Assembly (NCBI GenBank): GCA_913056235.1
Contig: CAJXMW010000001.1
Span: forward strand, 1,364,001 to 1,428,000
DNA from: an uncultured Fodinibius sp.
GTDB lineage: Bacteria > Bacteroidota > Rhodothermia > Balneolales > Balneolaceae
Direction of reading: 5' to 3'
Length of the DNA: 64,000 bases
Shown here: positions 8,222 to 16,934 of the stretch, one piece after another
Layout: the number at the start of each line of letters is the position of its first letter
How positions within the stretch are numbered: position 1 is the stretch's first letter
Notes under the pieces: generated by a model
Told to the model about the DNA's origin: nothing
Databases searched by the model: none
What the model saw: only the letters and a program-made list of their open reading frames with translations
Position numbers and translations under genes: made by a program

Positions 8222-9069
8222 ATGCTTTCACGCGTTTATTGCGCTTCCACCATTGGTGTTGATGCCCGTCTTATCGAGGTAGAAACAAATATGTCCTCGG
8301 GAATGCCCAAGTATTTTTTGGTGGGATTGCCGGACCGTGCCGTTAGCGAATCCAGCGATCGTATCGAGGCAGCACTTAAGAATTCCAACGCAGAATTTCC
8401 GAAAGGTCGGATTACTGTGAACCTGGCGCCGGCCGATCTACCCAAAGAGGGCAGTGCCTTTGATTTACCTATCGCGGTTACATTGCTAAACGTATCCGGT
8501 CAGATTAAAACCGAAAAGCTAGAGGATACCTTGATTTTGGGAGAGCTGGCCTTGGATGGTAAGCTGAGAGCCGTCAATGGCGTGTTGCCGATGGCCGTAC
8601 AGGCTCGCGATCAAGGGTTGGAAAATATGATTGTGCCAGCCGAAAATGGCCCTGAAGCCGCGGTGGTTGACGGGCTGGACGTATATTCGTTCGAGCATCT
8701 GACCGAAGTTATGGAGTGGCTTAAAAATGAGAACTCCCACGACCCTCTTGATGTAGATGTCGATGCGATGTTCAGCCGAAATAGAGAGGGGGAGATTCTT
8801 GATTTCAGTGATGTTCGCGGTCAGGAAGCGGTAAAACGCGCCCTTGAGGTCGCAGCAGCTGGAGGGCACAATGTAATTATGGTTGGGCCACCCGGTTCGG
8901 GCAAGACGATGATGGCACGCCGACTGCCTACAATTTTACCTCCACTTACACTGGATGAAGCGTTGGAAACGACAAAAATACATTCGGTAGCGGGACTTCT
9001 GCCGGGAGGTAAGGCCTTGGTCACCAATCGTCCGTTCCGTTCACCGCATCATACGGTTTCTGATGTTGC
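8222..9069 (+). pseudogene. comM: comM (YifB-like Mg-chelatase/AAA+ helicase), 5' part, split by prophage
   Basis: The N-terminal 283 codons of ComM/YifB, the AAA+ branch-migration helicase that helps integrate single-stranded DNA during natural transformation. It has the Lon-like N-terminal domain (from [15 protein letters not shown] to the [10 protein letters not shown] region) and the Walker A motif [16 protein letters not shown]. The frame then crosses the phage junction and ends at TGA 9077-9079 after three phage-encoded residues. The other part lies at 48955-49656. Joining the halves at GATGTTGC gives an uninterrupted reading frame of 1,542 bases (513 codons plus stop), the normal family length. 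The gene is broken in the lysogen and restored on precise excision. Confidence 0.93.
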
Positions 9070-10743
9070 GCTCTGTTGATAGGTGGTATCATCAATCTCA
9101 ACTCTTTTATGTGAATCACCTTTTTCTGGTTCGAAATCTCCTGAGAATGGATCTATGTCAGCTTCATCTTCAATAATTGGATACCTGAAATAGAAATCTA
9201 CAATGTAGTGTTCTTCTTCATCATCATAGTCAACCATTATTTTATCAATGTGTTGACGTAACAGGTCTCTTTTTCTCTCCTGTGAAATATCATCTGATTG
9301 CCATCTTTTAACTTCTTCAACAAATTCATCAATCCAGTTAATAGTTTCCTCTTCTTCATCAACTAACGAGAGATAAGATGTGAGTCTTTTTATTTTACCT
9401 GACTTCTCTTGAATATCACTTGTCAGTGATTTCTTTTTACTTTTGAACTGATCCTTTTCTAAAGCATTATCTAAGTACAAGTCTAATAATCTCTGCTTTT
9501 TATCTTCCAGTACTTTAAGCTCATTTCTAAGGTTTGAAATCTGAGATTCTAATTTGTCTTTATCAGAGACCGATTCATTTTCTTCAAGTACTTTCTGTTT
9601 GAACTTTTTATAGACTAGGTAAGAGTTGGTGAATATTTCAAGAAAAGTTTCCCAAACAAATTTATTCATCTTGTCAATGTTGGGAGAGGGTAACTGACAA
9701 GGTCCTTCGTTTTTATGTCTTACAGCTTTTCGTTTTCGAGCGCAATAATATGACCGTTGATCTGATTTAATTTTACCTAATAGTTTAGCATCATATTCTT
9801 CATGTCTTTTACAAAACAGTAATCCCTTCAGGAGATAGAAATGTTTAGTCCGGTTCCCTTTGTGATGGAATCGTTTATTGTCCTCCATTCTTTGTTGCAG
9901 TTTCTCCCACCGGCTTTCAGAAATGATAGCTGGGAAATCGTAAACTTTACCGCCGACTTTCCTAACTCCTTTTCGTAGTTCAGATTCGAGTATTCCTCTA
10001 ACTACATTATCTCTCCATACCATTTCTTCAGTATTGACTTTCTGAGTACCATCATCTCTATCATACTCAACGTACCCTTTATCAATAGACTTAGCTGAAT
10101 TGGTAGGTATGTTATTATCATTTAACCAGTTTACTATATCCCTGATCGACTTACCTTTGTGGATCATGTTGACCATCTGTTTGTATATCTCAGCTTGATC
10201 TTTATCAATGATCACTAGTCCGTCATCGTCTCTTTTATAACCGTACGGTACTTGAACACCTTGCCACTTTCCTTTTTCGTAGGATTCTTCCAGACCCGAC
10301 TTTATTCTCTTAGCCATATTATTTCTTTCAAACTCATATACCTTATTGAGTATACCTGATATGAGCTGGTCCATTGGATCAGATAAGTCTTTAGGCTCTC
10401 CCTTATCTCCGACCCAAAGTTTGACATCATTTTCGACAAACTCTCTCCTCAGCCACTCGCTCCAAAACGATTTACGAGAAAGACGAGAATATTCGTAAAC
10501 GAAAAGATGCTTACAATTTCCTTTTTGAATCTGCCGATGAAGTTTAGGGAAAGCTTCTCTTTCCATCGGTTCAGTTGTACCTGAGATAGCTCCTTCATTG
10601 AAAATCTTTACGTCTCTGAACCCATGTTGGTCAGCTAACTTCTCAGCTTTCCTTTTCTGGAATTGGAGGGAATTACCTTCATCGGATTGCTTTTCTGTAG
10701 AGACTCTTAGATAGGCATAGAGAGTTTCATTGGAATAATTCAT
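9049..10743 (-). CDS. int: large serine recombinase (phage integrase)
   Basis: A 564-residue site-specific recombinase for integration into comM. The N-terminal catalytic domain opens with [20 protein letters not shown], with nucleophile serine S15. A recombinase domain follows, then a zinc-ribbon-like part with cysteines around [17 protein letters not shown] and GPCQLP, and a long coiled coil ([19 protein letters not shown]). The last four codons before the stop come from host comM DNA: the core is inside the gene and the stop is at 9049-9051. In the excised circle the frame would run through attP and stop at 48870, replacing three residues by 27. Confidence 0.94.
   Translation of the reverse strand: MNYSNETLYAYLRVSTEKQSDEGNSLQFQKRKAEKLADQHGFRDVKIFNEGAISGTTEPMEREAFPKLHRQIQKGNCKHLFVYEYSRLSRKSFWSEWLRREFVENDVKLWVGDKGEPKDLSDPMDQLISGILNKVYEFERNNMAKRIKSGLEESYEKGKWQGVQVPYGYKRDDDGLVIIDKDQAEIYKQMVNMIHKGKSIRDIVNWLNDNNIPTNSAKSIDKGYVEYDRDDGTQKVNTEEMVWRDNVVRGILESELRKGVRKVGGKVYDFPAIISESRWEKLQQRMEDNKRFHHKGNRTKHFYLLKGLLFCKRHEEYDAKLLGKIKSDQRSYYCARKRKAVRHKNEGPCQLPSPNIDKMNKFVWETFLEIFTNSYLVYKKFKQKVLEENESVSDKDKLESQISNLRNELKVLEDKKQRLLDLYLDNALEKDQFKSKKKSLTSDIQEKSGKIKRLTSYLSLVDEEEETINWIDEFVEEVKRWQSDDISQERKRDLLRQHIDKIMVDYDDEEEHYIVDFYFRYPIIEDEADIDPFSGDFEPEKGDSHKRVEIDDTTYQQSATSETV
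9062..9069. other. attL core
   Basis: GATGTTGC, shared exactly with attR at 48955-48962. Flanking bases differ on both sides, so the visible core is 8 bp. It lies inside the comM frame (Ser-Asp-Val-Ala codons) and also inside the 3' end of the integrase gene on the other strand. Confidence 0.85.
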
Positions 10744-10814
10744 AGTGATGATGTTTGTTTAAAATGGTTACTTGACGGTCCGTAATTTTATACCACATAT
10801 CAAAAACCAGTATT

Positions 10815-10843
10815 AAAAAAGCGAAGCCTTTCGACTCCGCTTT
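10815..10843 (-). terminator. rho-independent terminator (leftward)
   Basis: On the minus strand AAAGCGGAG and CTTCGCTTT pair (one mismatch) around an 8-base loop, followed by a run of six T. It sits just downstream of the gene at 10857-11429 and upstream of int. Confidence 0.7.
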
Positions 10844-10856
10844 AAATTGTAATTTA

Positions 10857-11429
10857 TTAATCTGAGAATGTATGAATGTAAGGTAATAACCGTTTTCTAA
10901 TTTTAGGTACAATCATACTATGGTGTTTTACCAATTCCGTGTTGTATCCTAAATAAGGAGCTCCTTCAATACACAAAGTGAACTGATTAGTTTTATTAGA
11001 ACAAATAATTATTCCAATTTGTAATGCGAGTTCAGGGTGTGAAAGTTCAGGTTCTGCTAAATTAGGATTATCTTCAGCGTTTTTTCTAATTCTAGTTTTC
11101 CAAGCAGTATCATCTGCTAGGTCTATTTTATAATTGGTTTTATATCTGGTCCCTTTATTTCCACTGTATACTTCTGATAAGCCTGTATGTTTATCAAAGT
11201 CTTGGTTTTCAATCTTAGTTACGTATTTGTTGACTAAAGACGTCTGTCTTCCATCAGGCTTATCAAAATGACCAATATAATCCTCATCTCTTTCTATACG
11301 ATGAAAGTAATTTAGATCGTCTTTGTGTATATCTAGTAAAATTTCAACTGACTCTATAGCTTCATTGAGATATTTTAAAGGTTGGTTTTTGAGTTGCTCT
11401 TGATAGTTTTTTGATTGAATATTATTCAT
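10857..11429 (-). CDS. phage hypothetical protein (190 aa)
   Basis: An unrecognised soluble protein. It is rich in charged and polar residues, with no clear membrane segment; a hydrophobic strand (LALQIGIIICS) lies near residue 145. It is read leftward with the 11503-11763 gene and ends at a good terminator, so it belongs to the left-end early or lysogenic transcript. A role in the lysogeny switch is possible only by position; no helix-turn-helix is apparent. Confidence 0.6.
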   Translation of the reverse strand: MNNIQSKNYQEQLKNQPLKYLNEAIESVEILLDIHKDDLNYFHRIERDEDYIGHFDKPDGRQTSLVNKYVTKIENQDFDKHTGLSEVYSGNKGTRYKTNYKIDLADDTAWKTRIRKNAEDNPNLAEPELSHPELALQIGIIICSNKTNQFTLCIEGAPYLGYNTELVKHHSMIVPKIRKRLLPYIHTFSD

Positions 11430-11473
11430 AATAGTGTTTGTTAATTTTGAATTATAGGTATTAGAAAGGAAGT

Positions 11474-11495
11474 GGTGAGGCCATAAGGCCCCACC
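11474..11495 (-). terminator. hairpin between two leftward small genes
   Basis: GGTGAGGCC and GGCCCCACC (8 of 9 pairs) around the loop ATAA. There is no strong T run on the minus strand, so it may attenuate transcription or protect mRNA rather than terminate fully. Confidence 0.45.
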
Positions 11496-11502
11496 GGATA
11501 TT

Positions 11503-11763
11503 TTAATTTTGAGAAGCTCTTTCAGCTTCCCACCGAGTACTGAAGTACCGACTACCTTTATATAATCGGTGCATATCCTTCTCCTGCCACAACGGACGAG
11601 AAGTTCCTCTGAGATCCCACATCTCGTGAAATTGTTTATTTCCCTTTTCCAGAAACTCTTCGATGGCTTCTGGGCGAGTTTCTTTTATTATTTCGTTCAA
11701 TGCAGGATCGAGATATTCAACTAATTTATAGACAGTTTCAGCCTGTGTTATTTTATTTTTCAT
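11503..11763 (-). CDS. phage hypothetical protein (86 aa)
   Basis: A small charged protein with no recognised domain. It opens with KNKITQAETVYKLVEYLDPALNEIIKE-like amphipathic helical sequence, and ends in a basic/aromatic segment (RLYKGSRYFSTRWEAERASQN). First gene of a leftward transcript that starts next to the repeated 9-bp motif array at 11780-11981, so it may be the gene controlled by that array. Confidence 0.55.
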   Translation of the reverse strand: MKNKITQAETVYKLVEYLDPALNEIIKETRPEAIEEFLEKGNKQFHEMWDLRGTSRPLWQEKDMHRLYKGSRYFSTRWEAERASQN

Positions 11764-11779
11764 AGTTGTTTTGAGCTTT

Positions 11780-11981
11780 ATTTAAAAGTTTAATTTAAAC
11801 GGGCATTATGGGTGCCCTGACGCTCTTTTAAATTCCCGACCAGGTATACCAATGTGTGATTGATATAGTTTTGGGGTGAAAAATTTAAAAGAACTACTTT
11901 TAAATATGAGCAGGGGATGGCAAAAGGCGTTTTGATTTAACCTTTTTTAACCCTTTTAGTTACCTAAAACGGCTTTTAAAT
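11780..11981. promoter_or_regulatory. array of five copies of a 9-bp motif (candidate operator region)
   Basis: ATTTAAAAG occurs at 11780-11788 and 11883-11891; its reverse complement CTTTTAAAT is at 11825-11833, 11897-11905 and 11973-11981. The middle two form a perfect 9+9 palindrome around AACTA. This lies in a 357-bp gene-free stretch (11764-12120) between leftward genes, where no gene could be supported. A short GGGCA/TGCCC hairpin lies near 11800-11816. The layout is what a phage repressor or control protein operator would look like, but A+T richness makes chance copies easier. Confidence 0.45.
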
Positions 11982-12120
11982 TGTATGAGGGCCTATTCTA
12001 AAAAATAGGTAGTAGGTGAGGTTTATTTTTTAACTGGCAAGCTGGTAGAAATTGTGCGTGCTTACTTAGTAAATGGCCCAATAGTTAAGGAGGGCAGGTA
12101 ATGATCGGGACTGATATTGG

Positions 12121-12507
12121 TTAAAGTTCGTTTAGCTTTTTATAAAATTCTTCCGCCGATAAATCGTTTATGGAAATATCTCTACCCCCAGTCGCAGGTG
12201 CGACGAAAGAAAATTTTTCTTCTCCCTCTGGACTTACAAACAATTTAAGTTCAAAGAGTTCCTCTTCTTTTTTGTTTTCGAGTTTAACTAAACCACGTGC
12301 TGTATATACAGCATCAACAGAATCACCCATATTTGGATTGGGATTTTTTGTAATTATCTCATGAACCTTTTCTAAATTGCCGATTTCTAAACCGTTCTTC
12401 CATTTCACTGTATTAAGGATTTCGTCGACTTTTTCTTTCATCACTAACAAAGCCTCTATCGGTGTTTTTCCTGATCGAGGTTTGTAATAGGTAGTTATCT
12501 TGATCAT
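12121..12507 (-). CDS. phage hypothetical protein (128 aa)
   Basis: A small soluble protein of unknown family. It has a basic N-terminus (KITTYYKPRSGKTPIEALLVMKEKVDEIL), an Asn-rich turn (TKNPNPNMGDSVD), and an acidic C-terminal helix (LSAEEFYKKLNEL). It runs leftward, divergent from the winged-helix gene at 12688. Position in the control region is compatible with a regulatory role, but no motif supports one. Confidence 0.55.
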   Translation of the reverse strand: MIKITTYYKPRSGKTPIEALLVMKEKVDEILNTVKWKNGLEIGNLEKVHEIITKNPNPNMGDSVDAVYTARGLVKLENKKEEELFELKLFVSPEGEEKFSFVAPATGGRDISINDLSAEEFYKKLNEL

Positions 12508-12625
12508 TCGAATCTATTTAGTTGTAATAATTGATAGGTAAAATGTATCAGATAACTAAAAAATATTGTGGTTAAAATCTATTCATTACTATTTATAAAT
12601 GAATTTAAACCACCTCAAACTACTA

Positions 12626-12687
12626 CCATCATCACACACAAAGAGATTTTATTTAGGCTCTTGCAACTTACATACGTGTGATGATGG
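12626..12687. promoter_or_regulatory. 12-bp perfect inverted repeat upstream of the winged-helix gene
   Basis: CCATCATCACAC (12626-12637) and GTGTGATGATGG (12676-12687) are exact reverse complements, 38 bases apart. The right arm abuts the ATG at 12688. It could be an operator for autoregulation or a 5'-UTR stem that hides the start codon. Confidence 0.5.
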
Positions 12688-13575
12688 ATGTGGGTGTTAG
12701 CAAGGGCCTTTTCTATTTTAACACACTATATTATCATTTTGACTCACACAACCTTTAACATACCAGTCCAACTCGGCCGGGAGCTTCTTCGGGATAAGAA
12801 GTATATCGAAGCTCGTCTTTGGTTAGCAGCTAAAGCGGTACACGGCGCGTATGTACCTAAAGAGGATTTGGATAGGAAAGCGATTGCTGACCTATGTGGA
12901 GTTACTGTTCAAGGGACATACAAAACTTTTAAAAAGTTACTCGATTTGAATTGGATTGGTGAGGATGAGAAATGTTATTATTTCCATTCTATTAAATCGT
13001 TGTGTGAATGTTACTACAAGGTTCAGAGTCGAAAGGTATTTGAACTTGATATAGAAAAAGACCTAGCTGATTTACAAACAGTATTGTTTGATGTCAGTGT
13101 TAAGGATGTTGTTATAAATCGAAAGCATGGGATGAAATTTGGGTCATCCGTATCGAGTGCTGATGAGGTTTACAAGATCCAAGATTACGAATCAACTACT
13201 GTTAGTGAATCTTATCTTTCCGATAAGCTAGGCATCTCTGAAAACATGGTCCATCGTCTTAAGCATAAAGCTCAGGACTTAGGACTTATGAAAATAATCT
13301 CCAATAAACGAAAAGTATCAGGTGGAGAAAAAGCTTATTTCCATGAAATGTGTCCTTACAAAATGTGGGACTACATTGATGATACTTACATCAACTTAAC
13401 TGATGACCTATACAGTTTTGCTAGATTCAAGAAAAGCAGCAGGTATAAAAGCCTGAATATTGGTGATCAACCTAATGTGGAAAATAAAGTTGATGATAGT
13501 TGGAAGAGAGAATGGGAAAGCTTTGCTAAAAAATTCGGAGAAGGAGAGGTGGCTGAAGAGTTCTTAACTCTTTAA
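12688..13575 (+). CDS. winged-helix DNA-binding protein, candidate replication initiator or regulator
   Basis: A 295-residue protein with two helix-turn-helix-like stretches: DRKAIADLCGVTVQGTYKTFKKLLDLNWI (about 62-90) and VSESYLSDKLGISENMVHRLKHKAQDLGL (about 170-200). Both resemble tandem winged helices of DnaD-like or initiator proteins. The first ~22 residues are hydrophobic and poorly conserved in style, so the true start may be a later non-ATG codon; no other ATG occurs before residue 143. It is the only rightward gene in the control region, next to a 12-bp inverted repeat. Because no helicase or primase is visible, it is the best candidate for the phage replication/regulator gene. Confidence 0.55.
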   Translation: MWVLARAFSILTHYIIILTHTTFNIPVQLGRELLRDKKYIEARLWLAAKAVHGAYVPKEDLDRKAIADLCGVTVQGTYKTFKKLLDLNWIGEDEKCYYFHSIKSLCECYYKVQSRKVFELDIEKDLADLQTVLFDVSVKDVVINRKHGMKFGSSVSSADEVYKIQDYESTTVSESYLSDKLGISENMVHRLKHKAQDLGLMKIISNKRKVSGGEKAYFHEMCPYKMWDYIDDTYINLTDDLYSFARFKKSSRYKSLNIGDQPNVENKVDDSWKREWESFAKKFGEGEVAEEFLTL

Positions 13576-13626
13576 AAATATAAAGGGAATATATTTGGGT
13601 TTTATGCTATGTGATGTAAACAGAAA

Positions 13627-14352
13627 CTAATTTAATACACTGGGATCTATAAGTGATTTCATATCCTCAATAAATTCTTCCTCATTCATTTTCTTAGTCG
13701 GTATTCTTAATTCATCTTGAAATCCAACAAATGGATGAGTATCAGGTATTAAGTGAGATTGTTTTGAAGTGATAAAAATCCAATAGAACCCAAAAGCCAC
13801 AAAATAAAGGCAATTTAAATCTTCAGCTTTTGATGGAAATCTTGTTCTGAAAGGAGGAGTGATTAACCTTTGGTTAAATTCTGTTCCTTCTAGTTTTAAT
13901 AAAGTGAAACAATATTTTTCAGGGGGACCTGGGTTTTCATTTTGAAGCATCTTCTTAATCTTAGGTCCATGTGGCCCAAGAGTGGTATCTTTATAAGTTG
14001 GGAGATTTGATTTGTGAGCCCTCCAAATAATAGATAAGCCAAACAACTTCAGTTTATCATAATCAAAATCTTTGATTGTTGTTCTTCTGTTAGAACTTTT
14101 CTTTTCCCAAATTTCCCTCAACAAATCAGCAGTGTAAGTTTCGTACTTATTAAATTGCTCCTCACAATCTCTACACAGTAGATACTCTCGGAATCCTTTT
14201 TGAATTGGTCTTGTTGGCAATCTAGGATTCGCTGAAACAGATATAAACGAATGTGATTCATCATATGTAGGCTTATATAAAAACTCTGGAAAAATATGTG
14301 AGTTGCAAAGTTTCTTCTCTTGGTCACATAGTTTACACTTCTTTTTGCTCAT
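13627..14352 (-). CDS. zinc-ribbon/HNH-like accessory protein
   Basis: A 241-residue protein. The N-terminus reads KKCKLCDQEKKLCNSHIFPEFLYKP and, 30 residues later, LLCRDCEEQFNKYE: two CxxC pairs bracketing a conserved SHIFPEF segment. This pattern is seen in a family of uncharacterised proteins that resemble HNH endonucleases (zinc-binding knuckle plus histidine). The rest is unremarkable. It runs against the late direction in the accessory block beside the restriction-modification pair, so a lysogenic-conversion or defence role is plausible but unproven. Confidence 0.55.
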   Translation of the reverse strand: MSKKKCKLCDQEKKLCNSHIFPEFLYKPTYDESHSFISVSANPRLPTRPIQKGFREYLLCRDCEEQFNKYETYTADLLREIWEKKSSNRRTTIKDFDYDKLKLFGLSIIWRAHKSNLPTYKDTTLGPHGPKIKKMLQNENPGPPEKYCFTLLKLEGTEFNQRLITPPFRTRFPSKAEDLNCLYFVAFGFYWIFITSKQSHLIPDTHPFVGFQDELRIPTKKMNEEEFIEDMKSLIDPSVLN

Positions 14353-14358
14353 AGTGAC

Positions 14359-14457
14359 TTAACTGGTTTTTCTTACTCTCTTATACCAAAATAGCAGAGT
14401 TGCTAATATTAAAGCTGATATTCCGATATAAATGTTGAACGTAATTATTGCAAACAT
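14359..14457 (-). CDS. 32-residue single-pass membrane protein
   Basis: A short frame encoding an N-terminal hydrophobic helix (FAIITFNIYIGISALILATL) followed by a basic tail WYKRVRKTS. A GATAGAG purine stretch precedes the ATG. The stop is six bases from the start of the 13627-14352 gene, consistent with an operon. The region from 14458 to 14669 holds no further gene. Small size makes this tentative. Confidence 0.4.
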   Translation of the reverse strand: MFAIITFNIYIGISALILATLLFWYKRVRKTS

Positions 14458-14669
14458 ACTACTCTATCATTAATGAAAATTATATGGTTGTTATTTAAAA
14501 TTATTTACCAAGAAATTCATACCTAATTTTTATTATTACTAATCTTTGGTGATACATATGTTGAACCTTAATAATGATCACACTACCTTCACTTCGCAAT
14601 GAATATCATATTTTTTTATAGATATTTTGAGAAAAGAATAACTGTTAAGCAATAAGTATTTTAGAGCTC

Positions 14670-15494
14670 ATGGATAGGAACCCATATTATTCAAATTCGA
14701 AAGGGGAATTTTATAAAGCAGATGTACTCGATTTTTTGAAAGATCTGGATGATAAATCTGTCGATTTAATAATTGTTGATCCCCCATATAATATTGAAAA
14801 GGCAAAGTGGGATTCTGTTGGAACTGTTGAGGAATATTCAGAGTGGTGCGAAAAATGGTTAAAAGAATTTGATCGGGTTTTAACTAAAAAGGGAACTGCT
14901 TATGTATTCGGTTATTCAGAAAACTTAGCTTATTTGAAAGTTAAAGGAGATCAAATATTCCCGAGATGTAAGTGGTTGGTGTGGCATTACACAAATAAAC
15001 CAAATCTTAGAAATGATTGGGGTAGGTCACATGAAAGTATTCTACACTTTAGAAAACACAAAGATTTTACATTTAATGTAGATGAAGTAAGAGTTCCTTA
15101 TAATGACCATACTTTAAATTATCCAGAGAGAGAAGATGGTAAGAGTAGTAATTTTGGCAGCAAGGAAAAATATAAATGGACCCCTCATCCTAAAGGGGCT
15201 CGACCACGAGATGTTCTAGAGATGGGAGTAATAAATAACGGAATGGAAGAAACTACTTCACATCCAACTCAAAAACCAGAAGGTTTAATTGAGAAACTTG
15301 TTCTAGCTTCCTCTAATGAAGATGATCTAGTTCTAGATCCTATGGCTGGCAGCGGGACAACTTTTGCTGTTTGTCAGAAGAACGATAGAAATTGGATTGG
15401 ATGTGAAAAAGAAGAAGAATATTGTGAGATTATAAAAGATAGAATAGAAGAAATAGAAGAAAAACAATCTCAAGCAACTTTAAACTTGGATTAG
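14670..15494 (+). CDS. beta-class DNA adenine/cytosine-N4 methyltransferase (type II modification)
   Basis: A 274-residue site-specific methyltransferase. Catalytic motif IV DPPYN is at residues 37-41, the conserved HPTQKP is at 199-204, and the AdoMet motif I DPMAGSGTT is at 224-232. The order (catalytic motif first) defines the beta class; DPPYN favours N6-adenine over N4-cytosine methylation. Convergent with the endonuclease gene and overlapping it by 4 bp. The pair would protect the lysogen and restrict unmodified incoming DNA. Confidence 0.88.
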   Translation: MDRNPYYSNSKGEFYKADVLDFLKDLDDKSVDLIIVDPPYNIEKAKWDSVGTVEEYSEWCEKWLKEFDRVLTKKGTAYVFGYSENLAYLKVKGDQIFPRCKWLVWHYTNKPNLRNDWGRSHESILHFRKHKDFTFNVDEVRVPYNDHTLNYPEREDGKSSNFGSKEKYKWTPHPKGARPRDVLEMGVINNGMEETTSHPTQKPEGLIEKLVLASSNEDDLVLDPMAGSGTTFAVCQKNDRNWIGCEKEEEYCEIIKDRIEEIEEKQSQATLNLD

Positions 15495-16390
15495 AGCATT
15501 TCCCAAAGATCATTTAAGATAAACTTATCAAATGTTAATAAACGTCCTTTGATATGCTTATCGTCATGGCCTCTTGGTAAATCAAAATAATAAATTCCGT
15601 CTAAAGGATTTGCATCATAGTTTGTAGTAAAAACTCTAGGAACAAATGTTTTTGCTACGCCTCTTTTACCCCTGCGTTGAATATCGTGATTGAACACAGC
15701 AATCATTTTAACTTTTTCGCCACAAGCACTTTCCAAATCTTTCTTATCACTAAAAACGTGTTTGAATCTATCTTTGGAAGAATATTTGATTGAACAGAAC
15801 ACTTCATCAGGGTCTACGTGTTGATCGCCGGATTTTACTGTATCGTGTGGACTTAAAACTAAATCAATTCGACTTTTACCATATGGTTGAATTTCTGCAG
15901 AGTGTGTGATTTGAGTTTTTTTAAGCAATGCTAAAATTAAGTCTCCAAATCTTTCACCTACATTTTTCTTAGCTCCTTGAGACTCTAATACAATATCTCC
16001 TGCAATTCCTAAAGATATGCTTAAGGTGTATAAAACAGAGTTGATTAAATTGGGGGAAATATCTGGAGCTTGAATATCGTTTGAGCTGGCAAATTCTTCA
16101 ATTTTAGCTATTAGTTTATTGAAATCTTCATCAAATTGATCTTTTTCAGATATATACAAGTTGGAATTGACCGGTCTTGTTTTGACAGGACGTGGTGAAA
16201 TATCCCACACAAAGAATTGATATTGGTCGTAAGTATTTGAAGAACTATTCAAAGTTATTATCTCCTCGTTGCTCAACAGGTCAAAAGTCTTCAATGTTAG
16301 TTCATAAAAGACTTCGATATCCGTTATTGGATGTCGTATTAGTTCTTCTAAATCTTCTTGAAGACTTTTGAACATACTGAGTTGTCCCAT
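15491..16390 (-). CDS. putative type II restriction endonuclease
   Basis: A 299-residue protein convergent with the methyltransferase and overlapping its 3' end. A likely PD-(D/E)xK core is AEIQPYGKSRIDLVLSP (D176), followed about 25 residues later by EVFCSIKYSSKDR. The lysine (K202) fits, but the position expected to be acidic is serine, as in some diverged enzymes. The identification rests mostly on pairing with the methyltransferase. The recognition site cannot be predicted. Confidence 0.65.
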   Translation of the reverse strand: MGQLSMFKSLQEDLEELIRHPITDIEVFYELTLKTFDLLSNEEIITLNSSSNTYDQYQFFVWDISPRPVKTRPVNSNLYISEKDQFDEDFNKLIAKIEEFASSNDIQAPDISPNLINSVLYTLSISLGIAGDIVLESQGAKKNVGERFGDLILALLKKTQITHSAEIQPYGKSRIDLVLSPHDTVKSGDQHVDPDEVFCSIKYSSKDRFKHVFSDKKDLESACGEKVKMIAVFNHDIQRRGKRGVAKTFVPRVFTTNYDANPLDGIYYFDLPRGHDDKHIKGRLLTFDKFILNDLWEML

Positions 16391-16613
16391 CTTTGATGAA
16401 ATTAAATTACACTTTGAAAAATTTATCAGACTAAAAACCGGTACATAGATAATTATTATGATTTTAACTTACAAGTGTTGTACAAAGTAGTCTTGAAATC
16501 GTAGATCTAATTTTCACTTGTAAATTTTAGTCAAAGAGGAGACTCAAGCTAACTTGAAGAACAGGAAGGCATTATATATAATACTTTAAATTCTAATCAA
16601 TAGAGGATCAGAT

Positions 16614-16775
16614 ATGGCACGTAGTAAATGGGAGTTTTATAAAGACAACAACGGAGAATACAGATGGCGTAAAAAAGCAGCTAATGGTAAAATAGTTGGA
16701 GCTTCATCAGAAGGATTTAGCTCTAGACAAGCAGCTGTGAATAACGCCAAGTTAAATGGCTATCAAGGATCGTAA
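16614..16775 (+). CDS. DUF1508 (YegP-like) small protein
   Basis: A 53-residue protein preceded by AGAGGA at a good distance. KWEFYKDNNGEYRWRKKAANG, then IVGASSEGFSSRQAAVNNA, is the single-repeat DUF1508 fold found in YegP-like proteins, whose role is unknown. It is divergent from the restriction enzyme gene across ~220 bp, which should hold promoters for both; the palindrome TTGTACAA lies there at 16478-16485. Confidence 0.7.
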   Translation: MARSKWEFYKDNNGEYRWRKKAANGKIVGASSEGFSSRQAAVNNAKLNGYQGS

Positions 16776-16787
16776 GAGTTATAAGAG

Positions 16788-16922
16788 TTAATCGTCTGAA
16801 GAGGAGTTCTTTCCACCTTGTTTTGAAGGCTTCGGAACCTTTAAGTCAGACAATTTATTCATACTTTTTTTGACATAATCCTTGTTCTTGTCAGTCAGTT
16901 TCTTTGATTTTTTATCACTCAT
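16788..16922 (-). CDS. 44-residue lysine-rich protein
   Basis: A short frame rich in K, S and D (start KKSKKLTDKNKDYVKKS, end GGKNSSSDD). It lies 12 bases downstream of the 16935-17333 membrane gene on the same strand. No recognised family; likely a disordered or nucleic-acid-binding peptide if expressed. Confidence 0.4.
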   Translation of the reverse strand: MSDKKSKKLTDKNKDYVKKSMNKLSDLKVPKPSKQGGKNSSSDD

Positions 16923-16934
16923 TTTTCTAGTGGT

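Noticed and set aside
10727-10912. 61-residue leftward frame between int and the 10857 gene
   Set aside because: It overlaps both genes and contains the terminator hairpin at 10818-10843; no leader.
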